In this document: piece after piece, positions 38,664 through 47,747 of the stretch | How positions within the stretch are numbered: the first letter of the stretch is position 1 | Layout: the number at the start of each line of letters is the position of its first letter | From: Mesorhizobium sp. dw_380 | GTDB lineage: Bacteria; Pseudomonadota; Alphaproteobacteria; Rhizobiales; Rhizobiaceae | Assembly (NCBI RefSeq): GCF_018588885.1 | Contig: NZ_JAFFIW010000027.1 | Location: 1 to 64,000, forward strand | Reading direction: 5' to 3' | DNA length: 64,000 nucleotides | Program-made: the position numbers and the translations under genes | Notes under the pieces: model-generated | Told to the model about the DNA's origin: nothing | The model's database searches: none | The model's input: only the letters and a program-made list of their open reading frames with translations

Positions 38664-39449
38664 TCACGGTGTCGCGACTCGCAACTTGGCTGCTTCATAA
38701 TCGAACGAAACGCGGTTTCGTCCACGTTGTTTCGCCTCAAAAAGGCATCGTCCGGCGGTGCGTAGTACATCCTGAGTATCTGCGTTGCGGTGAATTTCCG
38801 TACCCCCGATGCTGACAGTCACCTTCACATCGTCTTTTTGCCCTTTGACGCGAGGAAGGGCTTCGATGAGCCGACGGATGTTCTCCGCAACGGTCCCTGC
38901 CTGCTCTTTGCGCACGCCGTGTAATAGAACCCCGAACTCTTCTCCGCCAAGGCGCCCCACCGCGTCCCCTGGGCGTGTCGTGTAGACGAGCGCCTTTGCA
39001 ATCCGAACCAGAACCTCGTCACCCTTGGCGTGTCCGAGCCGATCGTTGACTGAAGAGAAGTGATCTGGATCGATCAGGAGAAGTGTGTCGCATTCCCCTT
39101 CGTCGCGGCTTCTGTCCACCCGTGCCATGAATCCTCCACGGCTAAGGAGTCCCGTCATCGGGTCGTGGCTGGTTACGAAGGTGAGCCTGTCGTGTGCCTC
39201 TTTCAGAGCTGCATGTGACTTCTCCAGCTTGTCACAAGTATCTTGGATCGTTTCCGACTGAGCGAAGATGTAGGCGCTGACCGGCATTCCAATCAGAATG
39301 GGAATTAAGGTACATTCGACCCAACTCAGCCAATCGATCGGCATCTTCAGCGCAAGTCTTGCCGTGAACGACAGACCGAAGGTCGCGACGACTGCAATAG
39401 TCGTTACGACCAGTGATCTACCCGCAATTCGCTTTGTGCGCGGCGTCAT
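38664..39449 (-). CDS. Membrane-anchored GGDEF diguanylate cyclase
   Basis: A protein of 261 residues that would make cyclic di-GMP at the inner membrane. Two hydrophobic helices (VVTTIAVVATFGLSFTARLA and CTLIPILIGMPVSAYIFA) are followed by a short coiled coil and the GGDEF domain: DPMTGLLSRGGF, DPDHFSSVNDRLGH, then GRLGGEEFGVLL. The allosteric inhibitory site RPGD lies five residues before GGEEF, as in regulated cyclases. The usual lysine after DxDxF is a serine. The ATG at 39449 is chosen because it precedes the first membrane helix; the frame stays open 21 codons upstream. Confidence 0.88.
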   Translation of the reverse strand: MTPRTKRIAGRSLVVTTIAVVATFGLSFTARLALKMPIDWLSWVECTLIPILIGMPVSAYIFAQSETIQDTCDKLEKSHAALKEAHDRLTFVTSHDPMTGLLSRGGFMARVDRSRDEGECDTLLLIDPDHFSSVNDRLGHAKGDEVLVRIAKALVYTTRPGDAVGRLGGEEFGVLLHGVRKEQAGTVAENIRRLIEALPRVKGQKDDVKVTVSIGGTEIHRNADTQDVLRTAGRCLFEAKQRGRNRVSFDYEAAKLRVATP

Positions 39450-40040
39450 ATATTGTTCTTTAGAGAGGGGCGCTGAACAGGCCGTCACCACGTCGATTAA
39501 AATTATCTCCAACTGGAAGCGATGGAGCTACCAGTCAAGTTTGAGCGAGCGAGTTTCTTCGAATCTGCTGCTGTCGGTTTCAAATGCTGGCCCATGCTGC
39601 ATGGACGGTGACCGTCGAATGTGCGTGGCCTAGACTGGACTAAAGGCTTACAGCAAGCTGAAGGTCAGCAGAAGCGCTGTCGAGATTTCTCACGCAAACC
39701 GACGTCCGGGGAAAGCTATTGCCTCGGCGGTCCTTCCTCACCACTTGATCCAGAACCGCCTCATCTTCATCGCATCGATTCTTCCGCAACATAGCTCGCC
39801 GACATTGTTCGGCTGCGCCTCAGGCGATGATCGAAACCTTTGACGAGAGCGCGAATACCGGCGAAGTGTTCGCGCGGCTCGAGCGCGGCAAACGCAAGCG
39901 CGCATACGTGGATCTGTAGCAAATCAGACCGACCGCGCAGTTTTCCGAGAATTTTGCAGCCTTTGCGCCGCGCGCGCACTGCCGCCTCCGTGTTGTTGTG
40001 TGTCAAACAGGGCCGGTAACAAGACGAGGGAGCACGTTCC
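39450..40040. other. Noncoding region upstream of the HU remnant
   Basis: About 590 bases with no supported gene. It includes the leader of the diguanylate cyclase on the minus strand. Open frames here have no recognisable features. Confidence 0.5.
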
Positions 40041-40309
40041 ATAACGACCGCAAATGAGATCGCCGACAAGATCACAGCCGACAACGGTCTGACGACGACG
40101 CAGGCCAAGAGCATCATCGACAGCGTGTTCAAGGCGATCGCCGATGTGGCCGCAAGCGGTGCCGAAACGAGCCTGCCCGGTTCGGCAAGTTCAAGGTGAA
40201 GGAAACACCTGAACGTGAGGGCCGCAATCCGTCGAGGGGCGAGATCTCTGCCTCGAGCAAGCTGTCCTTTACGCTGGCAAAAGCGATCAAGGACGCGCTC
40301 AACGGCTGA
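40041..40309 (+). pseudogene. Decayed HU-family DNA-binding protein
   Basis: Translation gives TTANEIADKITADNGLTTTQ and SIIDSVFKAIADVAASG, then FGKFKVKETPEREGRNP and LSFTLAKAIKDALNG, the whole length of an HU/IHF-type nucleoid protein of about 90 residues. Two lesions are visible. The start codon is ATA where ATG is expected (40041), and one base is missing at the CCCGG before TTCGGCAAG (about 40178), shifting the frame. The two halves together span the entire protein, so this is a recently decayed copy and not a fragment. Confidence 0.82.
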
Positions 40310-40350
40310 TCTTTTGCCGGGACATACCCCGACAGAAAGAGCCCGGCGGT

Positions 40351-40788
40351 CTACCTTGCGGGGATCAGGTGCAGTGCAGACTTCCCGCCCTTCACGGCCG
40401 CCGGCGACAGCTTGCGGTCAAAGCTCGCAAGTTGGCCGCCATGCGCCTTGGCGAGCGCAAGAAGATAGGTATCGGTGACCTGTGCCGAGGTCAGGATTTT
40501 CGCCGCATCGATGTCGCCGGAGCCTACGAGGCTCACATCGTCAGGCCAGAAGCTGTGCCCATGCAGGGCGCGCAACTTGGTAATGATTTGCGCAACGACG
40601 GCAGGTGAGCCAGGAGAATTGGGATATTTTTGGTTGCCGAGGATGCGGAGGACGCCGTTTTCGGTGATGGGACAGGTAGCCCATGCGGCGTGACCGGTCA
40701 CTTCGAACCAGCCATGCGCGTCGTCATGGGCGACATGGCCAGGATCAATCAGCGCGATCAGCACATTTACATCTAACAGGAAGGTCAC
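40351..40788 (-). CDS. vapC: PIN-domain ribonuclease toxin, VapC-like
   Basis: A 145-residue PIN-domain protein. Acidic metal-binding residues are present: FLLDVNVLIALID at the N-terminus, ITENGVLRI in the middle, and VTDTYLLALAKAHGGQLASFDRKL near the end. VapC toxins cut tRNA or rRNA and are held inactive by the cognate antitoxin. It overlaps the upstream ribbon-helix-helix gene by four bases, the usual toxin-antitoxin arrangement. Which RNA it cuts cannot be told. Confidence 0.85.
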   Translation of the reverse strand: MTFLLDVNVLIALIDPGHVAHDDAHGWFEVTGHAAWATCPITENGVLRILGNQKYPNSPGSPAVVAQIITKLRALHGHSFWPDDVSLVGSGDIDAAKILTSAQVTDTYLLALAKAHGGQLASFDRKLSPAAVKGGKSALHLIPAR

Positions 40789-41012
40789 GGCAGCTCGTCA
40801 CGCAAGGCGTTGACCGTCTCAAGCGTGACAGGAGGTGCATCCGGCCGGGGCGACAACAGAGGAATCCCATTGCGCTCCCCGCCGGCTTGAGGCCGGCGCA
40901 GCGAGCGCCGGGCGAGATCGGTAATGACCTCGCCAACGCTGCGATCCTGCTGCCTAGCCATGGCCTTGGCCGCCACCAGGACATCGTCATCGATCGCGAG
41001 TGTCGTTCTCAC
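40785..41012 (-). CDS. vapB: Ribbon-helix-helix antitoxin, VapB-like
   Basis: A 75-residue protein starting RTTLAIDDDVLVAAKAMA, a ribbon-helix-helix DNA-binding fold, followed by a proline-rich C-terminus (PRPDAPPVTLETVNALRDELP) that would neutralise the toxin. I use the GTG at 41012, because AAGGAG stands six bases before it; the ATGs further upstream have no such site. It precedes and overlaps the PIN-domain toxin gene and probably represses the pair. Confidence 0.82.
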   Translation of the reverse strand: MRTTLAIDDDVLVAAKAMARQQDRSVGEVITDLARRSLRRPQAGGERNGIPLLSPRPDAPPVTLETVNALRDELP

Positions 41013-41093
41013 ATCGCACTCCTTAGTTCGCATCAATCATCACGCATCATATAGAGCAGCAATCACGGATACTCAAGCAGTACGACTTCATAG

Positions 41094-41243
41094 TCCTGGG
41101 ACAGGGAGCCGTATTCGCCTGCGTGGCGTGTCCTGGCGGCGCTCGAGGGCGTGAACGGGTTCTTGCTTATTGGCTGGTCGACCGCCTATCTGATCGCGGC
41201 AGGCACCCGCATCGGGCCGTTCAAGGCCGGCGAGCATTTCTGA
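41094..41243 (+). pseudogene. C-terminal fragment of a membrane protein, possibly a two-helix ion channel
   Basis: The frame reads WRVLAALEGVNGFLLIGW then STAYLIAAGTRIGPF and ends GEHF before a stop. The hydrophobic helix with this ending resembles the C-terminus of small potassium-channel-like proteins of rhizobia. Nothing upstream continues it. Identification is tentative; the fragment itself looks protein-like. Confidence 0.35.
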
Positions 41244-41450
41244 CCAGCCGACGCAAGGATTTGCTCCCGATCAATGAACGCGCGGCAATCTGTCGGTAAC
41301 TTTTGTCGATGGGATACCCCACGATTGGCCAGGTGATAGGCGGGAGACATCCGCCTTCTGCTTCTTTCGGCCAATTGACTATGCGCTGATCGAGCCGCAG
41401 ACCGGTCAGACCGGGAGGAAAGACGTCGGGTTGGCCAGTCCACTCCAGCT

Positions 41451-41903
41451 TATATCGTCTTCAAGCCTGGCGTCGATCTCAATACAACGCAGACAGCGAA
41501 AGACGAGTGCAAGATTGCGTCTTTCAAAGAGATTCCGCAGTCGATAGCGACCGACTACCATCCCGGCTACAACAACCCTGGGACAGTCCAGTGTAATACA
41601 ATCGGGACAATCGTCTCCTGCAACACGATCGGCGCGGTAAACATCCCAGGATCAACGACGACATATGACGTCAACCAAGACCTCAGGGACCGCTACATGG
41701 TTCGGTGTCTGGAAAGCAAAGGCTTTGGCGTCAAGCTTGCAAAGACGTGCTCCACAAAATCGGAGGAAGCGAAAGCTCTTGCTGACCGGGCGGCCGGCCA
41801 GTTCCCGACATGCGCTGTTGCTACGGGCAGTAGGCTAACAAAGAACGTCTATCTGACCGTCCACGAATTAGACGACGACAGCGAGACGGACGAGAGTGCT
41901 TAG
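41451..41903 (+). pseudogene. 5-prime-truncated conserved hypothetical protein, probably secreted
   Basis: The frame is open from before 41451 and reads YIVFKPGVDL, then DECKIASFKEIPQSI, CNTIGTIVSCNTIGAVNIPG and YMVRCLESKGFGVKLAKTC. Evenly placed cysteines and a CLESKG motif are typical of small envelope lipoproteins of rhizobia. No signal peptide or start codon with a ribosome binding site is found upstream; the first in-frame ATG is at 41697, deep inside the conserved part. A good terminator follows at 41985. I treat it as truncated, but an unusual start is possible. Confidence 0.5.
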
Positions 41904-41984
41904 GCCACGGGTTTCGCGATCACACCTAACGCGATCACGCAGTTCACAATACAGCTACAAGCGGTAGGGATGTAGCCACTCCGG

Positions 41985-42017
41985 AAGCCCGCCGCAGGTC
42001 GCTCCCGTGGCGGGCTT
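41985..42017 (+). terminator. Rho-independent terminator
   Basis: AAGCCCGCC and GGCGGGCTT form a 9-bp stem around a 15-base loop, followed by TTTTC. It lies 82 bases past the truncated hypothetical gene. Confidence 0.75.
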
Positions 42018-42104
42018 TTCATCGATCAGGGATTAGGGTTTCGGGCTAGAATTTCGGGCTTCCCGCATAAGCGAGGCCCAATGGTTCCAACCCTGTCGTG
42101 AAAG

Positions 42105-42314
42105 CTATTTTGATCGACCTCTCTGCGAAAACAGCTCGGCAGTGATTTCGTCTCTGTCCCCACTATGCCTAGCAATCAAAGACAGCGCTTCCTGGCGGCC
42201 AATGTTGCCGAGCTTCATGAGGTACGGAACCTCAAACGTTCTCTTGTTGAGGCGCCATTCTGGCACGTACCGTGTTGCTGCTTTTCGGGCTGTTGTTCCA
42301 TCTTGACGCATCAT
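42105..42314 (-). CDS. Small basic hypothetical protein, DUF3606-like
   Basis: A 69-residue protein. The core WRLNKRTFEVPYLMKLGNIGRQEALSLI...HSGDRDEITAEL resembles the DUF3606 family of small alphaproteobacterial proteins (a short helical repeat ending in a HG-DR type motif). A strong ribosome binding site, GGGAGGAG, lies six bases before the ATG, which supports a real gene. Function unknown. Confidence 0.55.
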   Translation of the reverse strand: MMRQDGTTARKAATRYVPEWRLNKRTFEVPYLMKLGNIGRQEALSLIARHSGDRDEITAELFSQRGRSK

Positions 42315-42759
42315 TTTGACTCCTCCCTGATATGATGATGCAGTCGCAAATTCCGCGCCACGTCCCGCTTCGGAGGGGTATCCGAGGGCGTGGTTGTCGA
42401 GCCGGCGCGCTTGCTCCCGCGCTCGTCCTTGCCGCCTCCCCTCGAGCCAGACTGGTCAGGCCCAGCGGCCACCGCTGCTAGTCCCCCTCGACCCAAGCCG
42501 CTGGGCCGCCCCGGTAAAAAATCCGCTCCCGTCAGCGCTTTACCTTTGGCGTGATCTCCTCGACCCTCACCTTGTCGCCGATCTCCTTCGCCATCGCCGG
42601 CGCTTTGGCCTTGTCCTTGGTGGTCAGGACCGTGCGCTAATGCGGTTTCTCGAAGACGCTCACGTTGTTGCCCCGATCTTCAGCAGGTGATGGAGGGCAA
42701 CCTGCCGCCAGGCAGGAACATTTAGAGGTCGCTAATGTTCCGGCGACTGATGATGCTAT
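42315..42759. other. Noncoding region
   Basis: About 445 bases between two small minus-strand genes. The open frames on both strands are short and have no ribosome binding sites; I see nothing further to annotate. Confidence 0.45.
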
Positions 42760-43050
42760 TCATCCTCGCTCGAAAGTCGGCTTCCAGTCTCGGTTTCGCT
42801 CCCGCTGCTGGCCTTCGTAATCAGGGATCACCGTGAAGAACACCGACCGTCGATCGCGCCTCGCGGCCTTGCAATCCGAGCATCCAAAGAGCACTACCAA
42901 ATCCCAATGCATCGAGCCGTGACAAGGTCCGAGCCTGTCGATCAGCACCTGGATATCGAGCTTTGTCGATTTGCAGCACATAGGGTGCCCGCAGGTGACA
43001 TAGATGGTTTCACCGGCGGCCAAGGTATCGGCGAGGGTCTTTTGAGGCAT
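42760..43050 (-). CDS. Small cysteine-rich hypothetical protein
   Basis: A 96-residue protein starting MPQKTLADTLAAGETIYVTC. It has two cysteine groups (CGHPMCC and CSDCK, with CHG between) that could bind zinc or a metal cluster. GGAG lies seven bases before the chosen ATG at 43050; the frame remains open 32 codons upstream without a site. No known function; the divergent neighbour at 43191 starts about 140 bases away. Confidence 0.55.
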   Translation of the reverse strand: MPQKTLADTLAAGETIYVTCGHPMCCKSTKLDIQVLIDRLGPCHGSMHWDLVVLFGCSDCKAARRDRRSVFFTVIPDYEGQQRERNRDWKPTFERG

Positions 43051-43190
43051 GGCAATCTCCGTCAAAGGGATCGCCGCAACGGAAGGATTATATTCCTGAT
43101 CTCCGCCGGAACTGGCAAGGCAAATCCGCGCCTGAATATTAGTCATTGCTAATCCTTGACGAGGTTAAGAGCCACCCAAGAATCGGGTCT

Positions 43191-43496
43191 ATGGCACGCG
43201 GGATCAAGGTTGGTGACGAGGTGGCGATCATGGCGACCGTGCGGCGGCGCGTCACGGAGGATCGCGTCAGCGTCACGATACCCAGCTACAATTTCCCGCA
43301 TTCGATTGTCGACCCGACGACCAAGGTGAAGAAGGGTCAGCCGATCGAGTTGATCGGCGATGTCACCAGGATCGACGAGGACAAGGTGACCGTGAACCTT
43401 GGCGTCCTCGTCACGGTCGACGCGAACACGGTGCGCCTGGTGCAGAGCTATGTTCCGCCGAAACGAAGGAAGGCACTAATTGACAACCCGGATTGA
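43191..43496 (+). CDS. Hypothetical protein with a beta-rich core
   Basis: About 101 residues beginning MARGIKVGDEVAIMATVRRR. The alternating pattern (VSVTIPSYNF, PIELIGDVTRIDEDKVTVNL) suggests a small beta barrel such as an SH3-like or OB-like fold, which is inference. An alternative TTG start lies 45 bases upstream; neither has a clear ribosome binding site. Function unknown. Confidence 0.5.
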   Translation: MARGIKVGDEVAIMATVRRRVTEDRVSVTIPSYNFPHSIVDPTTKVKKGQPIELIGDVTRIDEDKVTVNLGVLVTVDANTVRLVQSYVPPKRRKALIDNPD

Positions 43497-43735
43497 CGAC
43501 CCCGAGACAGCGCGGCGCCCGTGGGCCCGCACCAAATAGCCTCAGAGCCTCGCCAGCGCGCTTCGACCCGACGCGCCTAGCCGGCAGACTTTGGAACGCC
43601 CGCAATTCAAGTAGCGGGGAGCCGTTTCCGTTTCCATTAGCAGTTGCTGAAATACCTTGCCGCGATAAAGCATTCGCACTAAAGTCATCCGTTCTCGCAG
43701 CGTGCCACGTCCTCCGGTTTGACACAGGGTGCCGA

Positions 43736-44626
43736 ATGCGCATGTCCCTGCTTTTCATTCCACTGCTGCTTGCACCGATTGTATCGCATGCCACCGCCAT
43801 TCACGACGCCGCCATGAAGGGCGATGTCGCGGCGATCACGGCAGCGCTTGACGCTGGTGCCGGCGTCGATGAGAGCGACGGGCGCACGACACCACTCTAT
43901 CTTGCGGTTAGGGGCGGGCATTTCGCGGCGGCAAAACTGCTCATTGAACGCGGTGCCGACGTCAACGCCGCCTCGGAGCCGCTTTTGGGTCCTGCCCTCA
44001 TGCTGGCTTTGGCAAAACGCAGGATCGACTTGATCAATCTGCTGCTGGACGCGGGCGCAAATCCTAATGCGCAGCGCGGCCGCGAGGCCGCCCTCCACAT
44101 CGCCGTCAGATCCGGGTGCCTCGATTGCGTGAAGGCACTGGTCGAGGCCGGCGCCGATGTGAATGCGAAGACAAAGGACGGCAAGACACCGCTCCATCTG
44201 GCAAAATTCAAGGGGCAACGCGAAGTTGCCGACTATCTCATGTCGCACGGCGTCGTCTTGCCAACACCAGCCCCGATCTCAATGAAATTGGCTTCTGCCG
44301 ATGTCGAGAAAGGCCGAACCTACTTCACCCATGTGTGTCACGGTTGCCACAATGCCGAGCCACAGGGAGGGACCAAGACGGGACCCAACTTGTGGGACGT
44401 CGTCGGCCGCGACAAGGCATCCATGGCAAATATGCGTTACTCCGACACCTTGCTGGGCTGGGAGGGTGTATGGACGTACGAGGACCTGAACAGATATCTC
44501 TTCGGGCCCATGCTCACCACCCCAGGCGTTAAGATGGAGACTCCTGGTGTCCCGGACGAAACCGAACGGGTCAACCTGATCGCCTACTTGCGAACACTCA
44601 GCGACAAGCCGATCCCGCTGCCCTGA
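43736..44626 (+). CDS. Periplasmic ankyrin-repeat protein fused to a c-type cytochrome
   Basis: A 296-residue protein starting at ATG 43736, which begins a Sec signal peptide (MRMSLLFIPLLLAPIVSHAT). Residues 22-172 form four to five ankyrin repeats (GRTTPLYLAVRGGHFAAAKLL, GADVNAKTKDGKTPLHLA). Residues about 185-296 form a class I cytochrome c with haem site CHGCH at 201-205 and a likely axial methionine M267 in GVKMETPGV. Both parts would lie in the periplasm. The frame is open upstream to 43493, but that stretch has no features. Function unknown; an electron-transfer protein docked by its ankyrin part is a reasonable guess. Confidence 0.85.
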   Translation: MRMSLLFIPLLLAPIVSHATAIHDAAMKGDVAAITAALDAGAGVDESDGRTTPLYLAVRGGHFAAAKLLIERGADVNAASEPLLGPALMLALAKRRIDLINLLLDAGANPNAQRGREAALHIAVRSGCLDCVKALVEAGADVNAKTKDGKTPLHLAKFKGQREVADYLMSHGVVLPTPAPISMKLASADVEKGRTYFTHVCHGCHNAEPQGGTKTGPNLWDVVGRDKASMANMRYSDTLLGWEGVWTYEDLNRYLFGPMLTTPGVKMETPGVPDETERVNLIAYLRTLSDKPIPLP

Positions 44627-45150
44627 CCCGTCGTCCCCCCAGAAGGACGCGCGTGCAGCTCCACATTGCAGAAGCGGCACAGATTAAGTCTGCCGAAGCG
44701 CGCCCGCCTGTGGCCAGCCGCATGCATTGATGCGCCATCGACCGGGATAACCTCGTCCTGCCGATCGACCCATGGCCCGAAACGACCGTGCACGCTTGGG
44801 GGGCGATGCGGGCCCGGCCAAGGCTTGCGGACCTCAGCCAGCAGCGACGGGGGCGCTGCCACCGTTGAAACGTGCCTCGAAATATCAGGTTCCGCTTATG
44901 CAACAAAGAAGCTCGCCACATTTCGGCGCGTCAACGACAAGTCTAGTGAGATCATCCAGCGCCGAACTGTCGTCCGTCAACCATGGCACGCGACCGCGCT
45001 TCGCCCAACTTTCTCCCTTGCCCGAGGAACATGCTTCCGACATCGACGTTCTGACTGGGCTTAGTGTCCTCCAAGCAAACTAGCAGGGGCCCGTCACTGT
45101 TTCCCTCAAGCCAGTGACGGGCCTTCGCTTTTCGAAGCGCTGGGCAGTCG
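44627..45150. other. Mostly noncoding region ending in a terminator
   Basis: About 520 bases. A possible short frame runs from an ATG at 44898 to a stop at 45083, five bases before a strong terminator, but has no ribosome binding site or recognisable motif. I do not call it a gene. Confidence 0.45.
45088..45123 (+). terminator. Hairpin terminator
   Basis: GGCCCGTCACTG and its complement form a perfect 12-bp stem around a 12-base loop; TTCGCTTTT follows. No confirmed gene ends before it, so it may end the ankyrin-cytochrome transcript 460 bases upstream or an unrecognised small gene. Confidence 0.65.
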
Positions 45151-45333
45151 ATGACAAAGCTATCCGACCTTGGACCTCCCATCAAAGGTACGCGGCACGG
45201 CGGGCCGCCAGCCAGCCAAGCTGACCATTTCTATACTTGCCCGACCTGCGGCCAGCCCGTGGACCGGCGCGACCTGCGGCAGGTCATCTGGCACGAACAG
45301 CCAGGGCACGAGCCGCTGGAAATGGACGCTTAG
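45151..45333 (+). CDS. Small zinc-ribbon-like hypothetical protein
   Basis: A 60-residue protein with a CPTCGQPVDRRDLRQVIWHE core: one CxxC pair plus two histidines (WHEQPGHEP) that could complete a zinc site. Similar small proteins occur in rhizobial genomes, as far as I recall. Ribosome binding site weak. Function unknown. Confidence 0.5.
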   Translation: MTKLSDLGPPIKGTRHGGPPASQADHFYTCPTCGQPVDRRDLRQVIWHEQPGHEPLEMDA

Positions 45334-45824
45334 AGAGCGGTGCGGCCGTTTATGTCACCACCCGGAATGCAAAGCGGTTGCGGTCGTTAAAAATAGCGGC
45401 CTTTGGCAAAGGCAGATTTGAACGCGGCGAAAGTCTCCGGTGGCACGTCCAAGAACTCGTAATGCCTGCCGCTTGCTACAAACCATACTGAGGGAACCCT
45501 GCTGTCTGGATGATATTCGAAGTTGCGTATCGAGGTCGACGGCATGGCATGCCCGAAAAAGCCCGCCGACCGGAGCCAGCGAGAAGGGTCTGGAGTGTGC
45601 TGGGATCAACCAGCATAGGTCAACGAGCCCCGGCGGGGTTGGTTGCGATAGTCAGGCGGACGCCAACACTCCAACATCGTCAACAATGCCCGCTTGTCGG
45701 TCTTCACGAGGTGATGCGACGAAAAATCCGCCGCCTGCTGATCTTGCCTCTGGCTCAGGATTTCTCAACGGCTTTCCTGCGGCTCGTGCGGCATGCTGGC
45801 ACCATTTAACGGAGGTTGGAGGCA
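45334..45824. other. Noncoding region
   Basis: About 490 bases with only overlapping short open frames that lack ribosome binding sites and family features. Confidence 0.45.
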
Positions 45825-46013
45825 GTGGCCCGCGAAGTCGAGTTCCAGGATGACGATGTGGTCGTCACATCGCGCAATCCGTTGAAAGGCACCTTGCTGC
45901 TGATCGCGGATGACCATGCTGAGGTCGAGCTGCAACTCGACAGGGAAACCGCCGAGGCATTGATGAGTGCGCTGGGAGCCTTTCTAATGGAAGGCGCGAT
46001 CGGCCCACTATAG
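45825..46013 (+). CDS. Small acidic hypothetical protein
   Basis: A 62-residue acidic protein (REVEFQDDDVVVTSRNPLKG, then a helix EAEALMSALGAFL-like). The GTG at 45825 is chosen because GGAGG lies nine bases upstream. It looks like a folded small protein with a beta hairpin and a C-terminal helix, but I do not recognise a family. Confidence 0.5.
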   Translation: MAREVEFQDDDVVVTSRNPLKGTLLLIADDHAEVELQLDRETAEALMSALGAFLMEGAIGPL

Positions 46014-46748
46014 CCGCCCTGCCGAACCTCCAGCGCGCGTTATCCGCCGCCGCTGTCCTAAGCCCTGAATGGTCTGCCCGCTCCCTGCGGGTGGATCAAT
46101 CGGGCAAGTATCCTCCGATGCATAACTTGGGAGGCGGGGATCGCTTCCGGGCTCTTATTGCGCAAGCCTTAGCGATAGCGGCCTTGGCGCCGTTCAGTTG
46201 CACCTGCGCTCTGGTGAGCTCGTTAAGGAGCTCGGGCATTTGAGCGACGGTATCCTCAACGAACCGCATCGCTGGGGCGCAAGCCAGGTACTCGCCTCGC
46301 AAATGGTCCGCTGCATCACGCTCAGCGCTGGCAAGCATCCCCGGGCTAAATCTGTCCTGGGATTTAGCCGTTTCCTCAACCCCGACGCCTACAACTTTAG
46401 TGTACGATTTTGCAGGGAAGCAATATCGGTCGATCGCTTCCGCGTAAGCCTATGCCCTGATGAACGGCATCCCCATCCACTGCTCCTTAATGCCCTCGAC
46501 AGCAGCTTCAAGCGTCCAGTTCTCGCGAATAATGACAACAGGCTCAGCCGTGTTGTCGGTAGCCTTCGCCATGTCAGCGTTGGGGCCAAGGATCAATAGG
46601 CAGGAAACAATCGCCCGCTTCATCGAAATGTCCATCGGACGTTCGTATGGACCAAATAAGCGCAAAAGAATGGCCGGAGCAGAACGTTCCTTGCATTTTA
46701 GCTAAATTAGTTGTGTCAGTGTGGCCATGGAATTCCGAGCGGGGGCTC
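46014..46748. other. Region with weak small open frames
   Basis: Two minus-strand frames are protein-like but unsupported by ribosome binding sites: 46096-46338 (80 residues with a helical LLNELTRAQVQLNGAKAAI stretch) and 46450-46620, which would start MKRAIVSCLLILG like a signal peptide. I cannot confirm either as a gene. Confidence 0.35.
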
Positions 46749-46823
46749 ATGACCACAGACCTATTCCTCACTGGTGTCGCGGCATTCGCAATGCTCGTCC
46801 CGCTCTACTTTGTCCTCAAATGA
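46749..46823 (+). CDS. Possible 24-residue membrane microprotein
   Basis: The frame encodes MTTDLFLTGVAAFAMLVPLY followed by FVLK and a stop: a single hydrophobic helix with a lysine at the cytoplasmic end. A purine-rich GAGCGGGGG precedes the ATG. It lies about 100 bases upstream of the nuclease gene. No homology is recognised; such short hydrophobic frames also arise by chance. Confidence 0.3.
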   Translation: MTTDLFLTGVAAFAMLVPLYFVLK

Positions 46824-46919
46824 GAACCATGCTCTTCTGAGGCCTGCCTTGGCACAGAGGGCGCCGCTTCTGGACTCTTTATCGAAACGGCCGCATCCTC
46901 CCGTCGGGGAGAGAGGGAC

Positions 46920-47747
46920 GTGGGCAAACGCCAGCTTCACATTGCTGCCGATCAGGCAGACCGGTGGCGCAAGCGCGCTGGACGGCGTTCCAGTGCGCCC
47001 ATGCGGCTGATCTTCCTCACAGTGGCCGCTGCCGCCGCCTTTGCCACACAGTATTTAAGCACCAATGGCACGGTGTTGCCGTCAACCTGGTTCGAGCCTT
47101 TGCCTGCGCCAATGGGCGGGCGTGCCTCGGTCATCGACGGGGATACGATCGAGATCGCCGGCCAGCGCATCCGCTTCAACGGGATTGATGCGCCAGAGAG
47201 CCGTCAATACTGCAACGATGCAAAGGGCTTCGAATACCCCTGCGGTCAACAAGCTGCCCAGGCCCTAGACGAGTTTTTGGCTGCGTCGCGGCCGCTCTAC
47301 TGCAGTTTCGTCGATCGCGATCGATACGGACGGCTTGTCGGCGATTGCTGGAGAGCCGATCGGCAAAACGTGCAGAGGTGGCTTGTCGAACAGGGCCTCG
47401 CTCTGGACTGGCCGCGCTATTCGAAGGGAGCATTCGCAACCGAGCAGGCCACTGCCAAGGCTGCGCACAGTGGCCTATGGCAGGGGCGATTTGACCAGCC
47501 CTGGGACTGGCGAGCCGCCAACGCCGACAAGGTGGAAACCAACGAGCAATCGAGGGGCTTGTTCGGTCTTCTAGGCATTGGCTGCAATATCAAAGGCAAC
47601 ATCAGCGTCAATTCCGGCGAGCGCATCTATCATCTGCCTGGCCAGGAATATTACAGCCAGACAGTGATCACGCCCGGCAAAGGCGAGCGCTGGTTCTGCT
47701 CTGAAGCCGAGGCACAGGCGGCCGGCTGGAGAAAGGCAAGACGATGA
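46920..47747 (+). CDS. Thermonuclease-family (SNase) protein with a C-terminal cysteine domain
   Basis: A 275-residue nuclease. Residues about 70-195 are the staphylococcal nuclease OB-fold: VIDGDTIEIAGQRIRFNGIDAPES with the calcium-site aspartates and an arginine, then DRDRYGRLVGDCW with the second catalytic arginine. A hydrophobic helix near residue 28 (MRLIFLTVAAAAAFATQYL) suggests a signal or membrane anchor. The last 55 residues (CNIKGNISVNSGERIYHLPG to WFCSEAEAQAAGWRKA) form the small domain often found behind SNase in rhizobia. GTG at 46920 follows GAGAGG; an ATG at 47001 directly before the hydrophobic helix is the alternative start. Confidence 0.85.
   Translation: MGKRQLHIAADQADRWRKRAGRRSSAPMRLIFLTVAAAAAFATQYLSTNGTVLPSTWFEPLPAPMGGRASVIDGDTIEIAGQRIRFNGIDAPESRQYCNDAKGFEYPCGQQAAQALDEFLAASRPLYCSFVDRDRYGRLVGDCWRADRQNVQRWLVEQGLALDWPRYSKGAFATEQATAKAAHSGLWQGRFDQPWDWRAANADKVETNEQSRGLFGLLGIGCNIKGNISVNSGERIYHLPGQEYYSQTVITPGKGERWFCSEAEAQAAGWRKARR

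Noticed and set aside
44898..45083. 61-codon frame ending just before the terminator at 45088
   Set aside because: No ribosome binding site and no protein-like pattern; proximity to the terminator alone is too weak.
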